From: Deltaproteobacteria bacterium
GTDB taxonomy: Bacteria > Myxococcota > JADLHZ01
DNA: 64,000 nucleotides
NCBI GenBank assembly: GCA_020848545.1
Contig: JADLHZ010000036.1
Span: forward strand, 1-64,000
Direction of reading: 5' to 3'
The translations under genes and the position numbers were made by a program. This document shows, in pieces, positions 40,219 to 51,348 of the stretch (position 1 is the stretch's first letter; each line of letters begins with the position of its first letter). A model generated the notes under the pieces. The model saw nothing but the letters and a program-made list of their open reading frames with translations, did no database searches and was not told the DNA's origin.

Positions 40219-42227
40219 TCGTCGCGCCGCTCTCGCGTCCGATCGTCGGCGTCATCGCGCTGCCGGGCGACAAGTCGATCAGCCACCGCGCGCTCTTGTT
40301 CGCGGCGCTGTGCGAAGGCCCAAGCGACATCCGCCACCTGGGCAGCGGCGCCGACAACAAGGCGACGCAGCACTGCTTGCGAAAGCTCGGGGTGCACGTC
40401 GACGGCGAAGGCGCGCACGTGACGGTGACGCCGCCGAAGGAGCTTCGTAAGGGTCCCGTCGAGCTCGACTGCGCGAACTCCGGCACCTCGATGCGCTTGT
40501 TGACCGGCCTTTGCGCCGGCCTCGGGGTGCAAGCGACGTTGATCGGCGACGAGAGCTTGTCGAAGCGCCCGATGAGGCGCGTGGCGAAGCCCTTGGCCGA
40601 GCTCGGCGCGGAGATCGCGACGACCGACGGCCACGCGCCGGTGACGGTGACGCCGAAGCCGCTGAAGGGCGCCACCGTTCGCCTCGAGACGACGAGCGCG
40701 CAGGTCAAAAGCGCCGTCGTGTTGGCCGCGCTCTTCGCCGAAGAAGCGACGCGCCTCTACGAGCCCGAGCTCACGCGCGATCACACGGAGCGCTTGATGG
40801 CCGCGCTTGGCTTTCCGCTCGCCGTCGAAGGCGAGGATCAGGACGGCAAGACGGCGATCGTCGTGCGGCCCTTCTCCGGCGTGCGGCCGAAGGGCTTCGC
40901 CGTCTGGGTGCCGGGCGATCCGTCATCGGCGGCGTTTTGGGCGGTGCTCGCGTCGCTCGTGCCTGGATCGGACGTGACGTTGATCGACGTGTCGCTGAAC
41001 CCGACGCGCACCGGCTTCGTCAACGTCTTGCGGCGGATGGGCGCGCAGATCGAAGTCACCGAGCGCGGCGCCTCGGCCGGCGAGCCGTGGGGCGACCTCC
41101 GCATCCGCGCCGCCGAGAAGCTCGAAGCGACGACGGTCGGCGGTCACGAAGCGCACATGGCCATCGACGAGCTGCCGATCGTCATGATCGCGATGGCGTT
41201 CGCCGAGGGCCGCTCCGAGATCACCGACGCCGGCGATCTGCGCAACAAGGAGAGCGATCGCATCCAAGCGATGGCAGCGGTGTTGAAGGCGCTGAAGATC
41301 GATCACGAGGTGCGCCCCGATGGCATCGCGATCACCGGGGTGCCGCGCGACAAGCGAGCGCCTGCGCAAGCGAACGTGGAAGCCGAGCTCGATCATCGCA
41401 TCGCGCTCTCGGCGGCCGTCGCGGGGCTCATCGGGCCGGCGCCGATGTCGATCGCCGGCTTCGAAGCGGCGGGCGTGTCGTACGGCGCGTTCCTGCAAGA
41501 GGTGAAGACTTTGACCGGCGAAGCACGCCCACCGTCTGATGCGGCCCTTGCCCGACGCAAGCCGATCACCGTCGCGATCGATGGCCCCGCCGGCGCCGGC
41601 AAATCCACGGTATCGAAGCGGCTCGCCGAGCGTTTGGGCTACACGCTCGTCGACACCGGCGCGATTTATCGCTCGGTCGCGCTGCTCACCTTGCGGGCCG
41701 GCGTCGATCCGAACAACGCGGAGGCCGTGGCGCCGATCGCCCGCTCGGTCGACGTGCGCTTCGAGCAGAAGCAGGGCGGCCAGAGCGTGATGTGCAACGG
41801 CGAAGACGTGACGGACGCGATCCGCACGCCCGAAGTGTCACGCTTGGCGTCCGTCGTGTCGACGCACCGGCCCGTGCGCGCGGCGCTGCTCGACATTCAG
41901 AGGAAGCTCGCCGGCGTGGGCGGTGCCGTGCTCGAAGGCCGCGACATCGGCACCGTCGTGTTCCCCGAGGCCGAGGCCAAGTTCTTCCTCGACGCGGCCC
42001 CGGAAGAGCGCGCGCGCCGGCGCATGGACGAGCTCGCGGCGAAGAACCAAGCCGCCGACTTCGAGACCGTGCTCCACGAGATTCGCGAGCGCGATGCCCG
42101 CGATTCGGCGCGCGATGTGGCACCCTTGAAGCCGGCGGCCGACGCCGTGCTGCTCGACTCGACGAAGCTCGATGTCCCGGCGGTCGTGAGCGAGATGGAG
42201 CGGCGCGTGCGAGCCAAGGAGAAATGA
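40215..42227 (+). CDS. aroA-cmk: EPSP synthase - cytidylate kinase fusion
   Basis: 670 aa. Residues 1-435 are EPSP synthase: LPGDKSISHRALLFAAL, NSGTSMRLLTGL, DESLSKRPMRRV, and NKESDRIQAMAAVL, the shikimate-pathway step joining PEP to shikimate 3-phosphate. Residues about 450-670 are CMP kinase: P-loop GPAGAGKS (457-464), DTGAIYRSVALL, LEGRDIGTVVFPEA, and FLDAAPEERARRRMDEL. The join is a short linker with no internal stop. Both activities look intact. GTG 40215 overlaps the hisC stop. aroA and cmk are often neighbours; fusion is less common. Confidence 0.94.
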   Translation: MIVAPLSRPIVGVIALPGDKSISHRALLFAALCEGPSDIRHLGSGADNKATQHCLRKLGVHVDGEGAHVTVTPPKELRKGPVELDCANSGTSMRLLTGLCAGLGVQATLIGDESLSKRPMRRVAKPLAELGAEIATTDGHAPVTVTPKPLKGATVRLETTSAQVKSAVVLAALFAEEATRLYEPELTRDHTERLMAALGFPLAVEGEDQDGKTAIVVRPFSGVRPKGFAVWVPGDPSSAAFWAVLASLVPGSDVTLIDVSLNPTRTGFVNVLRRMGAQIEVTERGASAGEPWGDLRIRAAEKLEATTVGGHEAHMAIDELPIVMIAMAFAEGRSEITDAGDLRNKESDRIQAMAAVLKALKIDHEVRPDGIAITGVPRDKRAPAQANVEAELDHRIALSAAVAGLIGPAPMSIAGFEAAGVSYGAFLQEVKTLTGEARPPSDAALARRKPITVAIDGPAGAGKSTVSKRLAERLGYTLVDTGAIYRSVALLTLRAGVDPNNAEAVAPIARSVDVRFEQKQGGQSVMCNGEDVTDAIRTPEVSRLASVVSTHRPVRAALLDIQRKLAGVGGAVLEGRDIGTVVFPEAEAKFFLDAAPEERARRRMDELAAKNQAADFETVLHEIRERDARDSARDVAPLKPAADAVLLDSTKLDVPAVVSEMERRVRAKEK

Positions 42228-44356
42228 TGCCCTCTGTGCCGAGACGGATAGGAGTCGTTCTGCTGGTGACTCTGGCTGCGTGCACGCCGCCCGTCGTCGA
42301 CGAGAAGCCGGAGCCGCGCGCCACCGTGCACGCGACGTGGACGATCGACGGCGGCGCCGCGTGTCCGTCGCTCTCGCGCTTCGTGCTGACCGCCGGCAAC
42401 GAGAGCGTCACCGTCACCTGCGAGACGCTCGAGGCGACGTTGAAGGACTTGGATCCCGGGATCACGATCGCCACCGGACGCCTGCTCAACGTGTCGGGCG
42501 TCGAGATCCAACGCTTCGTCGTCGAGCTGCCGGGGCTGCCTGCGAGCCAAACGCACGAGCTCGCGTTCTCGTTCACGCTTCCGAAGGCGTTCGGACCCTA
42601 CGCGGTCACCGTGCAGTGGGCGATCGCTGGCGTCGCGGCCGCCCAGTCGAGCTGCGATCTCGTCGGCGGCAAGACGATGCACGTCGTTCTCGGGCCGCGC
42701 GATCCGGTGGACGTTCCGTGCGTCACCGGCTTTCACACCTTTCAACACGTGGGAGGCACGCAGGTTCTGACTGGCGAGCTGAGGGGCGCGTCCGGCGCGG
42801 CGATCGAGACGAAGAGCATGACGATCGCGATCACGGCGAACCAGCAAACGACGCTCGCTTACGCGGAGAATCTGTTGGACTGCAGCGGCGGCTGCGCGAC
42901 CGGCTTGCAGAACATCGACGGCGATCCGCTGACCGGCGTCTGCGGCTGCGAATACGCATGCATCCCGGCGAGCACCACCGATCCGATCGACGCGCTCGCG
43001 ACCGACGACAACTGCGATGGCTCCGACGGCATCGTCGCTGACTGCGCGTACGTCGACGCGGCCGCTGCGCCAGGTGGCGATGGCACGCGCGCCGCGCCGT
43101 TTCAAACCGTGGCGGCGGCAGTCACCGCGCTGCCCACCACGTTGAAGACCGCGATCTGTCTGGCGGGCGGCACGTACAACGAAAGCGTCGCGCTGCCGGC
43201 TGGCGTCGACCTCGTAGGCGGCTTCGCTCCGAGCAACGGATGGAAGCGCGCGGCGAACGTGATCAGCACCATCGTCGGACCGGGCAGCGCGGTCGTCGTG
43301 TCCGGCGCCGGGGCGGTCACCGAGATCGGTGGGCTCACCTTGCGCGCGTCGCCAGCGGCGCTCGGCGAAAGCTTGGCCTCAGTGCGGGTGAACCTGAGCG
43401 GCGCAACGCCGAACCTTCGCCTCGCCGCATGCACGCTACAAACGGACGCTGCGCCGAACGGCGTCGCGGGCGCCGTCGGTGGAACGGCAGGGACGGCGGC
43501 GGCGCAAGGCAGCGCAAGCGGCGCGAGCGGCGCGACGCCGATGGGCTGCGGCCTTCCGGCGGCCATGGGCAATCAAGGCAAAGGCGGCGACGGGCGCGAC
43601 GCGGACTCGGGGCTCGACGGCTTCACCGGCTCGGGCGCGCCCGGTGGCGGCACCGGAGGCAACGCGTGCGGTGTCAACGGCACCACGGGACCGATCGGAA
43701 CGACCGGCGCCGCCGCAGCGGACGCGGCCCCGGTGGCGACGCACGACGACGATCGCATCGACGTCGCGAGCGGCTTGTTCGTCGGCGCGCCGGGCAACGA
43801 AGGCACCGACGGCAACCGCGGCGGCTTCGGCGGCGGCGGCGGCGCCGGTGGATCCGACACGAGCCCGACCTGCGACGTCGGCACGAGCGGCGGTGGCGGC
43901 GGCGCCGGTGGTTGCGGCGGGCCCGGAGGCAAGAAGGGCGCACGCGGCAGCGCCGGCGGCAGCGCGATCGGCGTGCTCGTCCGTGCGGGTTCGGTGATCG
44001 TAGACTCGTGCACCGTGACGCCCGGCAACGGCGGCATCGGCGGCAACGGCGGCGACGGCAGCCCTGGCGCGGCCGGCGGACCGGGCGGCGCGGGCGCGGG
44101 TGGCGTCGGCGGCTTGGCCGGCGCGGGCGCGGCTGGCGGGACGGGCGGCGACGGCGGCCGTGGTGCGCATGCCTCGGGCGGCGTTGGCGGCAACAGCGTG
44201 TGCTACGTCGTCGGCAACGGCACCGGCACGGTCGCGACCACCGTGACGACGTGCACGACGGGAACGCCGGGGCTCGGTGGCCTGCGCGGCGGCGCCGGTC
44301 CGCGATCGGTCACCGGCGTGACCGGCGCCCAGATCGTGGTCGACGTCGGACCCTAA
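42227..44356 (+). CDS. Lipoprotein with Gly-rich collagen-like C-terminus, 709 aa
   Basis: A signal sequence ends in the lipobox VTLAAC. An N-terminal beta-rich region and a short Cys-rich segment (CSGGCATGLQNID, CGCEYACIPAS) precede a DUF1565/pectin-lyase-like region (DGTRAAPFQTVAAAVTALP, ICLAGGTYNESVALPAGVDL). From about residue 420 the chain is dominated by Gly, Ala and Asn/Asp (for example GGNGGDGSPGAAGGPGGAG), interrupted by short strands. ATG 42227 is favoured over ATG 42224 because AAGGAG is better spaced. Probably a surface protein. It overlaps aroA-cmk by one base and the convergent SDR gene by 4. Confidence 0.8.
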   Translation: MPSVPRRIGVVLLVTLAACTPPVVDEKPEPRATVHATWTIDGGAACPSLSRFVLTAGNESVTVTCETLEATLKDLDPGITIATGRLLNVSGVEIQRFVVELPGLPASQTHELAFSFTLPKAFGPYAVTVQWAIAGVAAAQSSCDLVGGKTMHVVLGPRDPVDVPCVTGFHTFQHVGGTQVLTGELRGASGAAIETKSMTIAITANQQTTLAYAENLLDCSGGCATGLQNIDGDPLTGVCGCEYACIPASTTDPIDALATDDNCDGSDGIVADCAYVDAAAAPGGDGTRAAPFQTVAAAVTALPTTLKTAICLAGGTYNESVALPAGVDLVGGFAPSNGWKRAANVISTIVGPGSAVVVSGAGAVTEIGGLTLRASPAALGESLASVRVNLSGATPNLRLAACTLQTDAAPNGVAGAVGGTAGTAAAQGSASGASGATPMGCGLPAAMGNQGKGGDGRDADSGLDGFTGSGAPGGGTGGNACGVNGTTGPIGTTGAAAADAAPVATHDDDRIDVASGLFVGAPGNEGTDGNRGGFGGGGGAGGSDTSPTCDVGTSGGGGGAGGCGGPGGKKGARGSAGGSAIGVLVRAGSVIVDSCTVTPGNGGIGGNGGDGSPGAAGGPGGAGAGGVGGLAGAGAAGGTGGDGGRGAHASGGVGGNSVCYVVGNGTGTVATTVTTCTTGTPGLGGLRGGAGPRSVTGVTGAQIVVDVGP

Positions 44357-45021
44357 TACGCAATCTCGGCGCCGTTGTAGTTGTAGAACTTCCCGCTGCT
44401 CTTCGCGTCGATGCCGTCGATCACCTTCAGCATCCCGCGCACCGACTCCTCCGGCGTCAAGGTCGCGCCGGCGCCGCCCATGTCGGTCTTGACCCAGCCC
44501 GGGTGCATCACGACGCTGATGATGCCTTTTGGCGCGAGATCGAGCGCCAGCGACTTCGACGCCATGTTCAGCGCCGCCTTCGACATGCGGTAGCTGTAGT
44601 AGCCGCCGCTCGAGTTGTCGCCGATCGATCCCATGCGCGAGGTGATGTGCACGACGAGCTTGCGCTTGCCGCGGCCGATCGCCGGCAGCAGCGCTTGCGT
44701 GAGCAGCAACGGGCCGGCGGCGTTGATCGCGAACGCGGCGCTCAGTCCGGCGAGGGTCTGCTCACCGAGCGGCGAGGCCTCGTCGCCGATCGTGCCGGCG
44801 TTGTTGATGACGACGTCGACCTCGCGGAGCGCGGCGGCCAGGCGCGCGATCGATCCTTCGTCGCCAACGTCGAGCGCGTGCACGTGCGGCGTCAGGCCGG
44901 CGAGCACAGAAGCCCGCGCGGGGTCGCGGGCCGTCGCGTGGACGGTGTGGCCAAGCGCGAGGAGCCGGCGGACGAATTCGAGGCCGATTCCGCGGTTGGC
45001 GCCGGTGACGAGGTGGATCAT
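44353..45021 (-). CDS. Short-chain dehydrogenase/reductase
   Basis: 222 aa, a classical SDR of the C-factor (CsgA)-like size class. The nucleotide motif is TGANRGIG, followed by INNAGTIGDEA and the catalytic pair in YSYRMSK (Tyr-x-x-x-Lys); Ser lies in VVHITSRMGSIG. The cofactor and substrate are unknown. Short SDRs of this kind include the myxobacterial CsgA protein, but residue-level identity cannot be judged here. ATG 45021 was chosen because the Rossmann fold starts there. Confidence 0.88.
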   Translation of the reverse strand: MIHLVTGANRGIGLEFVRRLLALGHTVHATARDPARASVLAGLTPHVHALDVGDEGSIARLAAALREVDVVINNAGTIGDEASPLGEQTLAGLSAAFAINAAGPLLLTQALLPAIGRGKRKLVVHITSRMGSIGDNSSGGYYSYRMSKAALNMASKSLALDLAPKGIISVVMHPGWVKTDMGGAGATLTPEESVRGMLKVIDGIDAKSSGKFYNYNGAEIAY

Positions 45022-45034
45022 CGCCGGAACATCG

Positions 45035-45052
45035 GCGACGTCAACGTCAACG

Positions 45053-45059
<7 letters not shown>
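45035..45059. repeat. Short tandem repeat GCGACGTCAACG...
   Basis: GCGACGTCAACG followed by two further TCAACG units, spanning the gap between the SDR start and the VWA gene stop and running into the last codons of the VWA gene. The same 12-base unit occurs, reverse-complemented, three times at 61767-61802. Confidence 0.7.
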
Positions 45060-47239
<2,180 letters not shown>

Positions 47240-47301
47240 CGACCGAAGTCCTTTCCACCAGCAGGGCGATAGGGCCCCGCCTTCACACGGCTACGGTGTG
47301 G

Positions 47302-48288
47302 TTATCGGCGGTGGGGGTTTCGGGTTGCCGCCCTTGGATGGCCTTGATCGTAGATTGCGCGCAAACGGCGGGCATCGAGGTGCGTATAAACCTCGGTCGT
47401 TTGAATGTGGGCGTGGCCGAGCAGGGTCTGCACCACGCGCAGATCGGCCCCGTTTTGCACGAGGTGCGTCGCGAACGCGTGGCGGAGCTCGTGCGGCGAC
47501 GGCAGCGTCTGAAACCCGGCCGCGAGCGCCCGTCGCTTCAGAATCTTGAACACCGCCACCCGCGAGATCGCCCGGCCACCGCGCCCTGGGAACACGTAGG
47601 CGGAAACGCTCCGGGAGAGCGAAAGTCTCCCCGGTCCCTTTTCGCCCAAGGGCTCCCCGGTCCCTTTTCGTCGAAGCTTCCCCGGTCCCTTTTCGGGGCC
47701 ATGTTCGAGGTGGCGGCGGAGGGCGGCTTGGGCGGGCAGGCCCATCGGCACGAGGCGCTCTTTGTCGCCTTTGCCGCAGACGCGCACGAGGCCGCGGTCG
47801 AAGAAGAGGCCGTCCCGCCTGAGGCCGCAGAGCTCGCTGACGCGGAGGCCGCTGCCATACAGTAGCTCGAACATCGCCCGATCACGCAGCGCCTTTGCGT
47901 CGTCGCCCGAGAGGCCGTCGAGCAGCCGGCGCATCTCGGCTTCGCTCGGGACCGTGGGCAAAGGGCGTGGCGCACGCGGTGGCTTCAGATCCTTCGCGGG
48001 GTGATCCGCACGGAGGCCGCGCCGATGCAGGAAGCGAAAGAACTGCCGGACCGCCGACAGCGCCCGCGCTTGGCTACGCTTGCCGAGCACAGGCGCGAGC
48101 GACGCCGCGAAGCGGAGGAGGTGCTCGGGCGTCGCGGCTTGCGGGCTCGTTTCGCCCGAGAGAAACGCCGCCAGTCGATGCAGGTCTCGCGCGTAGGCCT
48201 CGACGGTGTGGCCGGACAGCGCGCGCACGCCGGCGATCTCCGCGAAGAACAAGTCGCAGGCGTGATCCCAAGCGGCGTCGTGCGACAT
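47302..48288 (-). CDS. xerD: Site-specific tyrosine recombinase XerD/XerC with repeat-derived insertion
   Basis: 328 aa from ATG 48288, about 30 longer than usual. An N-terminal SAM-like domain comes first, then the catalytic residues: Arg in LYGSGLRVSELC, Lys in KGDKERLVPMG, HELRHAFATHL, LGHAHIQTTEVYTHLD with Tyr301. It resolves chromosome dimers at dif. Between about residues 198 and 221 a Gly/Lys/Pro-rich stretch encodes three in-frame copies of a 17-base repeat also found at 52.9 kb. Its neighbourhood with scpA, scpB and rluB supports xerD. Confidence 0.88.
   Translation of the reverse strand: MSHDAAWDHACDLFFAEIAGVRALSGHTVEAYARDLHRLAAFLSGETSPQAATPEHLLRFAASLAPVLGKRSQARALSAVRQFFRFLHRRGLRADHPAKDLKPPRAPRPLPTVPSEAEMRRLLDGLSGDDAKALRDRAMFELLYGSGLRVSELCGLRRDGLFFDRGLVRVCGKGDKERLVPMGLPAQAALRRHLEHGPEKGPGKLRRKGTGEPLGEKGPGRLSLSRSVSAYVFPGRGGRAISRVAVFKILKRRALAAGFQTLPSPHELRHAFATHLVQNGADLRVVQTLLGHAHIQTTEVYTHLDARRLRAIYDQGHPRAATRNPHRR
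47628..47695. repeat. Three direct copies of a 17-base REP-like repeat inside xerD
   Basis: TCCCCGGTCCCTTTTCG occurs perfectly at 47628-47644, 47654-47670 and 47679-47695 (spacing 26 and 25 bases). In xerD it is read in frame as KGPGK/KGTGE/KGPGR-type peptide. Identical or inverted copies lie at 52877-52893 and 52950-52966. Confidence 0.92.
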
Positions 48289-48446
48289 CGGCACGCATCT
48301 TCCCATCGGCGTCGGCGATGCACAAACTTCCTGGTATGCCGTGCGAGCTTAGCGCCCTTTTTGACTCGCCGCGGCGAAAGAAAAAGCGCGGCGGCGGCAA
48401 AAACGGTCGAAATGCGCGCGCCCTTTGTGCTAGGGCACCGCCCCCA

Positions 48447-49298
48447 ATGCAGTCCTCTCCGACTGAGTACCCGCGCGGCTTTACCCCCACGCCCGACTCC
48501 GAGAACCCGATCTACAAGCTGACGCTGCCGGCCTTCGACGGCCCGCTCGATCTCTTGCTCTTCCTCATCAAGAAGCACGATCTCGACATCTTCGACATTC
48601 CGATCAGCTTCATCACCGGAAAGTACCTCGAGCACTTGGAGATCCTGAGCGATCTCGACATCGACGTGGCCGCCGGCTTTCTCACCCTCGCCGCCGAGCT
48701 CGCGCACATCAAGAGCAAGATGCTCGTGCCGCAGCCGGAAAACGCCGACGATCAGGAAGACGAAGACTTGGGCGACCCGCGCGCGGAGCTCGTCCGCCGC
48801 TTGCTCGAGTATCAAAAGTACAAAGACGCGGGAAAGCAGCTCGCCGAACGCGACGTGCTCGGCCGCGACAGCTTCGCGCGCGCGGTGGTGCCGGACGCCG
48901 CCGAGCTGCAGCCGTCGGATGACCTCGCTGAGGTGCCAATCTTCCGCTTGATCGAGGCGCTCGATCGCCTGCTGAAGAAAGGCCAGCTCGAGATCAAGCA
49001 TCACGTCGTCGTCGATCAGCTGTCGGTCGCAGATCGTTTGAACGCCTTAATCGATCGCCTGCGCGTGGAAGAGACGATCACCTTCAGCGCGCTCTTCTCC
49101 GGAATGAGCACGCGGCGCGAAGTGATCCTCACCTTTCTCGCGCTGCTCGAGGTGACGAAGTTGAAGCTCGTGCGAATTCACCAGATCGACACCGATGGCG
49201 AGATCTTCCTGCGGGCAGTGAAGGACAAGATCCAAGAGCTCGACGGCAACCCGGCCGGGCTCGCGGGATCGAAGGAGGGCGCAGATGAATATCGATAA
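48447..49298 (+). CDS. scpA: Segregation and condensation protein ScpA
   Basis: 283 aa. The N-terminal kleisin motif is typical (KLTLPAFDGPLDLLLFLIKK, then HDLDIFDIPISFITGKYLEH), followed by DIDVAAGFLTLAAELAHIKS and a C-terminal winged helix (TITFSALFSGMSTRREVILT). It bridges the SMC heads in the SMC-ScpAB condensin. ATG 48447 places the kleisin motif near residue 25. It overlaps scpB by 14 bases and is divergent from xerD. Confidence 0.94.
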   Translation: MQSSPTEYPRGFTPTPDSENPIYKLTLPAFDGPLDLLLFLIKKHDLDIFDIPISFITGKYLEHLEILSDLDIDVAAGFLTLAAELAHIKSKMLVPQPENADDQEDEDLGDPRAELVRRLLEYQKYKDAGKQLAERDVLGRDSFARAVVPDAAELQPSDDLAEVPIFRLIEALDRLLKKGQLEIKHHVVVDQLSVADRLNALIDRLRVEETITFSALFSGMSTRREVILTFLALLEVTKLKLVRIHQIDTDGEIFLRAVKDKIQELDGNPAGLAGSKEGADEYR

Positions 49299-50394
49299 AT
49301 GGGATCTCTTCGCGATCTGCGAGAGCTTGCTGCTCGTGGCGGACAAGCCACTGTCGGTCGAGCACGTGGTGAACGTGTTGCTCGCTGAGCAAGAAGAAGA
49401 GCTCGAGCGCTTGGCCGATGAGATGGACGCGGCGCCCGTGGATCCCTTGGATCCAGAAGTGCGCGTAGCGGCCGAAGGCTTCACCGATGTCGAGAACGCG
49501 GAGCACGATCCGGCGTTTGATTCGGCGTTGCGGTCGGAGACGGCGGACGCGACCTTGGCGGCGGATGATGCGCCGGGGGAGACGGAGGCCCGGATCGGCG
49601 ACGGCGACGTCGACGTTGAAGCGGAGGCGGCGCCGGAAGCCGAGCTCGATCCGAAGGCCGCGGCGAAGGCGGCGAGAGAGAAGGAAGAAGCGCGGCGCAT
49701 GGCGGTCGTGCGGCGCGAGCTTGGGAAGCTCGTCGAAGACGCTTTCGCGGCGTTGACCGTCGCCTACGCGGACCCGAATCGTTCGCTCTGCCGCGGCGTG
49801 CAGCTCGTCGAAGTCGCCGGCGGTTATCAGTTGCGCACCGCCAGCGCGGTCGCGCCCTTCGTCCGCCACTTCTTGCAAGTGAAGCCGACGAAGCTCACCC
49901 GCGCGCAGCTCGAGATCATGGCGATCATCGCCTATCGCCAGCCCGTCACGCGCCCCGAGATCGAGCAGATCCGCGGCGTCGACTGCGGCGCCGGCTTGAA
50001 GGTGCTGCTCGATCGCCGCCTGGTGCGCATCCTCGGCAAGAAGGAAGAGGTCGGCCGCCCGCTGCTCTACGGGACCAGCAAAGAGTTCCTGGAATTCTTC
50101 CGCTTGGGCTCGCTGCTCGAGCTGCCGACGCTGCGCGAGTTCCAAGAGCTCACCGACGAGCATCGCAAGCAGGTCGACGAAGCGCTCGCCGTGGAAGCGC
50201 CGCTCGGCAACCTGCGCGATCTCGTCGAGACCGCCGAGTCCACCTTCGTGCACGACGACTCCGCGCTGATCCAAGATCTCGATCAAGCGCTCACCGGCGC
50301 GCGGCAAACCGTGAATCGCGTGGCCGAGCTGACCGGCCTGCGCAAAGACGAAGACGAACCGATGCCGCCGCCGCAGGATCCCGGACAGTCCTAG
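49285..50394 (+). CDS. scpB: Segregation and condensation protein ScpB with an acidic insertion
   Basis: 369 aa, against about 180-200 for typical ScpB. The N-terminal winged helix begins normally (LFAICESLLLVADKPLSVEH) but is interrupted at about residues 45-135 by a Glu/Asp/Ala-rich stretch, resuming at AVVRRELGKLVEDAFAAL. The second winged helix is intact (LTRAQLEIMAIIAYRQPVTR, then EIEQIRGVDCGAGLKVLLDR). The C-terminus is extended by about 100 residues. It works with ScpA and SMC. The insertion is likely a flexible acidic loop. Confidence 0.9.
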   Translation: MNIDKWDLFAICESLLLVADKPLSVEHVVNVLLAEQEEELERLADEMDAAPVDPLDPEVRVAAEGFTDVENAEHDPAFDSALRSETADATLAADDAPGETEARIGDGDVDVEAEAAPEAELDPKAAAKAAREKEEARRMAVVRRELGKLVEDAFAALTVAYADPNRSLCRGVQLVEVAGGYQLRTASAVAPFVRHFLQVKPTKLTRAQLEIMAIIAYRQPVTRPEIEQIRGVDCGAGLKVLLDRRLVRILGKKEEVGRPLLYGTSKEFLEFFRLGSLLELPTLREFQELTDEHRKQVDEALAVEAPLGNLRDLVETAESTFVHDDSALIQDLDQALTGARQTVNRVAELTGLRKDEDEPMPPPQDPGQS

Positions 50395-50402
50395 AGAAAC
50401 CC

Positions 50403-51305
50403 ATGCAAGAACGACTACAAAAATTGATCGCGTTGGCAGGCGTGTGCTCACGCCGTGACGCAGAGCATTACATCAGCGAAGGCCGCGTGCGCGTGAACGG
50501 CAAGGTCGTCAGCGAGCTCGGCAGCAAGGCTGATCCGAAGTCCGACACGATCCAAGTCGATGACGTGGCGCTCGACTTCAGCGAGCATGCGCCGGTCATC
50601 TTGATGATGCACAAGCCGCCGAAGGTCATCGTCACCGCCGACGATCCGCAAAAGCGCGTGACCATCCTCGACCTCTTGAGCAAGCCCGCGTACCAGCGCT
50701 TCGGCCCGAGAAAATTGCCGCGCGTGTTTCCGGTCGGGCGCCTCGACTACGACGCCGAGGGCCTCATTCTGCTGACGAACGACGGCGAGCTCGCCGATCA
50801 ACTGACGCACCCGCGCCACCACGTGCCGAAGACCTACCTCGTCAAAGTCAGCGGCGTCGTCGAGGACAAGGGCCTCCGCCGCATGCAGCAGGGCATCCAC
50901 CTGAAGGAGGCCGACGGGCGCGTCGTCAAGACGCTGCCGGCGACCATCGAGCTGCACCGCAAGACCGAGACGAACGCCTGGTACAGCGCCACCGTCGTCG
51001 AAGGCCGCAATCGCCTCTTGAAGCGCTTGTTCCAAGCGGTTGGCCACCCGGTGCGGCGCATCTTGCGCATCGAGTTCGGCGGCATCAAGCTCGGCGACCT
51101 GCCGCAGGGCGAGTGGCGCGCGCTGACGCCGGACGAAGAGCGGCGCGTGCGCAAGTGGGGCGAGACCGTCGTGCCGCGGCCCGTGCCGGCGCCACGGCCG
51201 GCGTTGAGCCCCGCGCCGGGCGGCGGATCGGCGAAGAAGAAGCGCCCGAAGCGCCATGTCGATCCGCGCGGGCCGAAGCGAGCGCAAAGGCCGAACGCCT
51301 CGTGA
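50403..51305 (+). CDS. rluB: RluB/RsuA-family 23S rRNA pseudouridine synthase
   Basis: 300 aa. An S4 domain (RLQKLIALAGVCSRRDAEHY) is followed by the RsuA-family catalytic motif GRLDYDAEGLILLTNDGEL with Asp115, then KTYLVKVSGVV and VEGRNRLLKRLFQAVGHPV. It modifies 23S rRNA near the peptidyl transferase centre in relatives. The C-terminal 60 residues are a basic Pro/Lys/Arg-rich tail. It begins 8 bases after scpB, the usual order in this gene cluster. Confidence 0.92.
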   Translation: MQERLQKLIALAGVCSRRDAEHYISEGRVRVNGKVVSELGSKADPKSDTIQVDDVALDFSEHAPVILMMHKPPKVIVTADDPQKRVTILDLLSKPAYQRFGPRKLPRVFPVGRLDYDAEGLILLTNDGELADQLTHPRHHVPKTYLVKVSGVVEDKGLRRMQQGIHLKEADGRVVKTLPATIELHRKTETNAWYSATVVEGRNRLLKRLFQAVGHPVRRILRIEFGGIKLGDLPQGEWRALTPDEERRVRKWGETVVPRPVPAPRPALSPAPGGGSAKKKRPKRHVDPRGPKRAQRPNAS

Positions 51306-51348
51306 CATTCTTGCGCGCAAATCGGTCGCGTGTATTGAGTATGGACCG

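Noticed and set aside
47628-47695. Frameshifted or disrupted xerD
   Set aside because: The three repeats keep the reading frame and all catalytic residues follow in order, so the gene appears functional.
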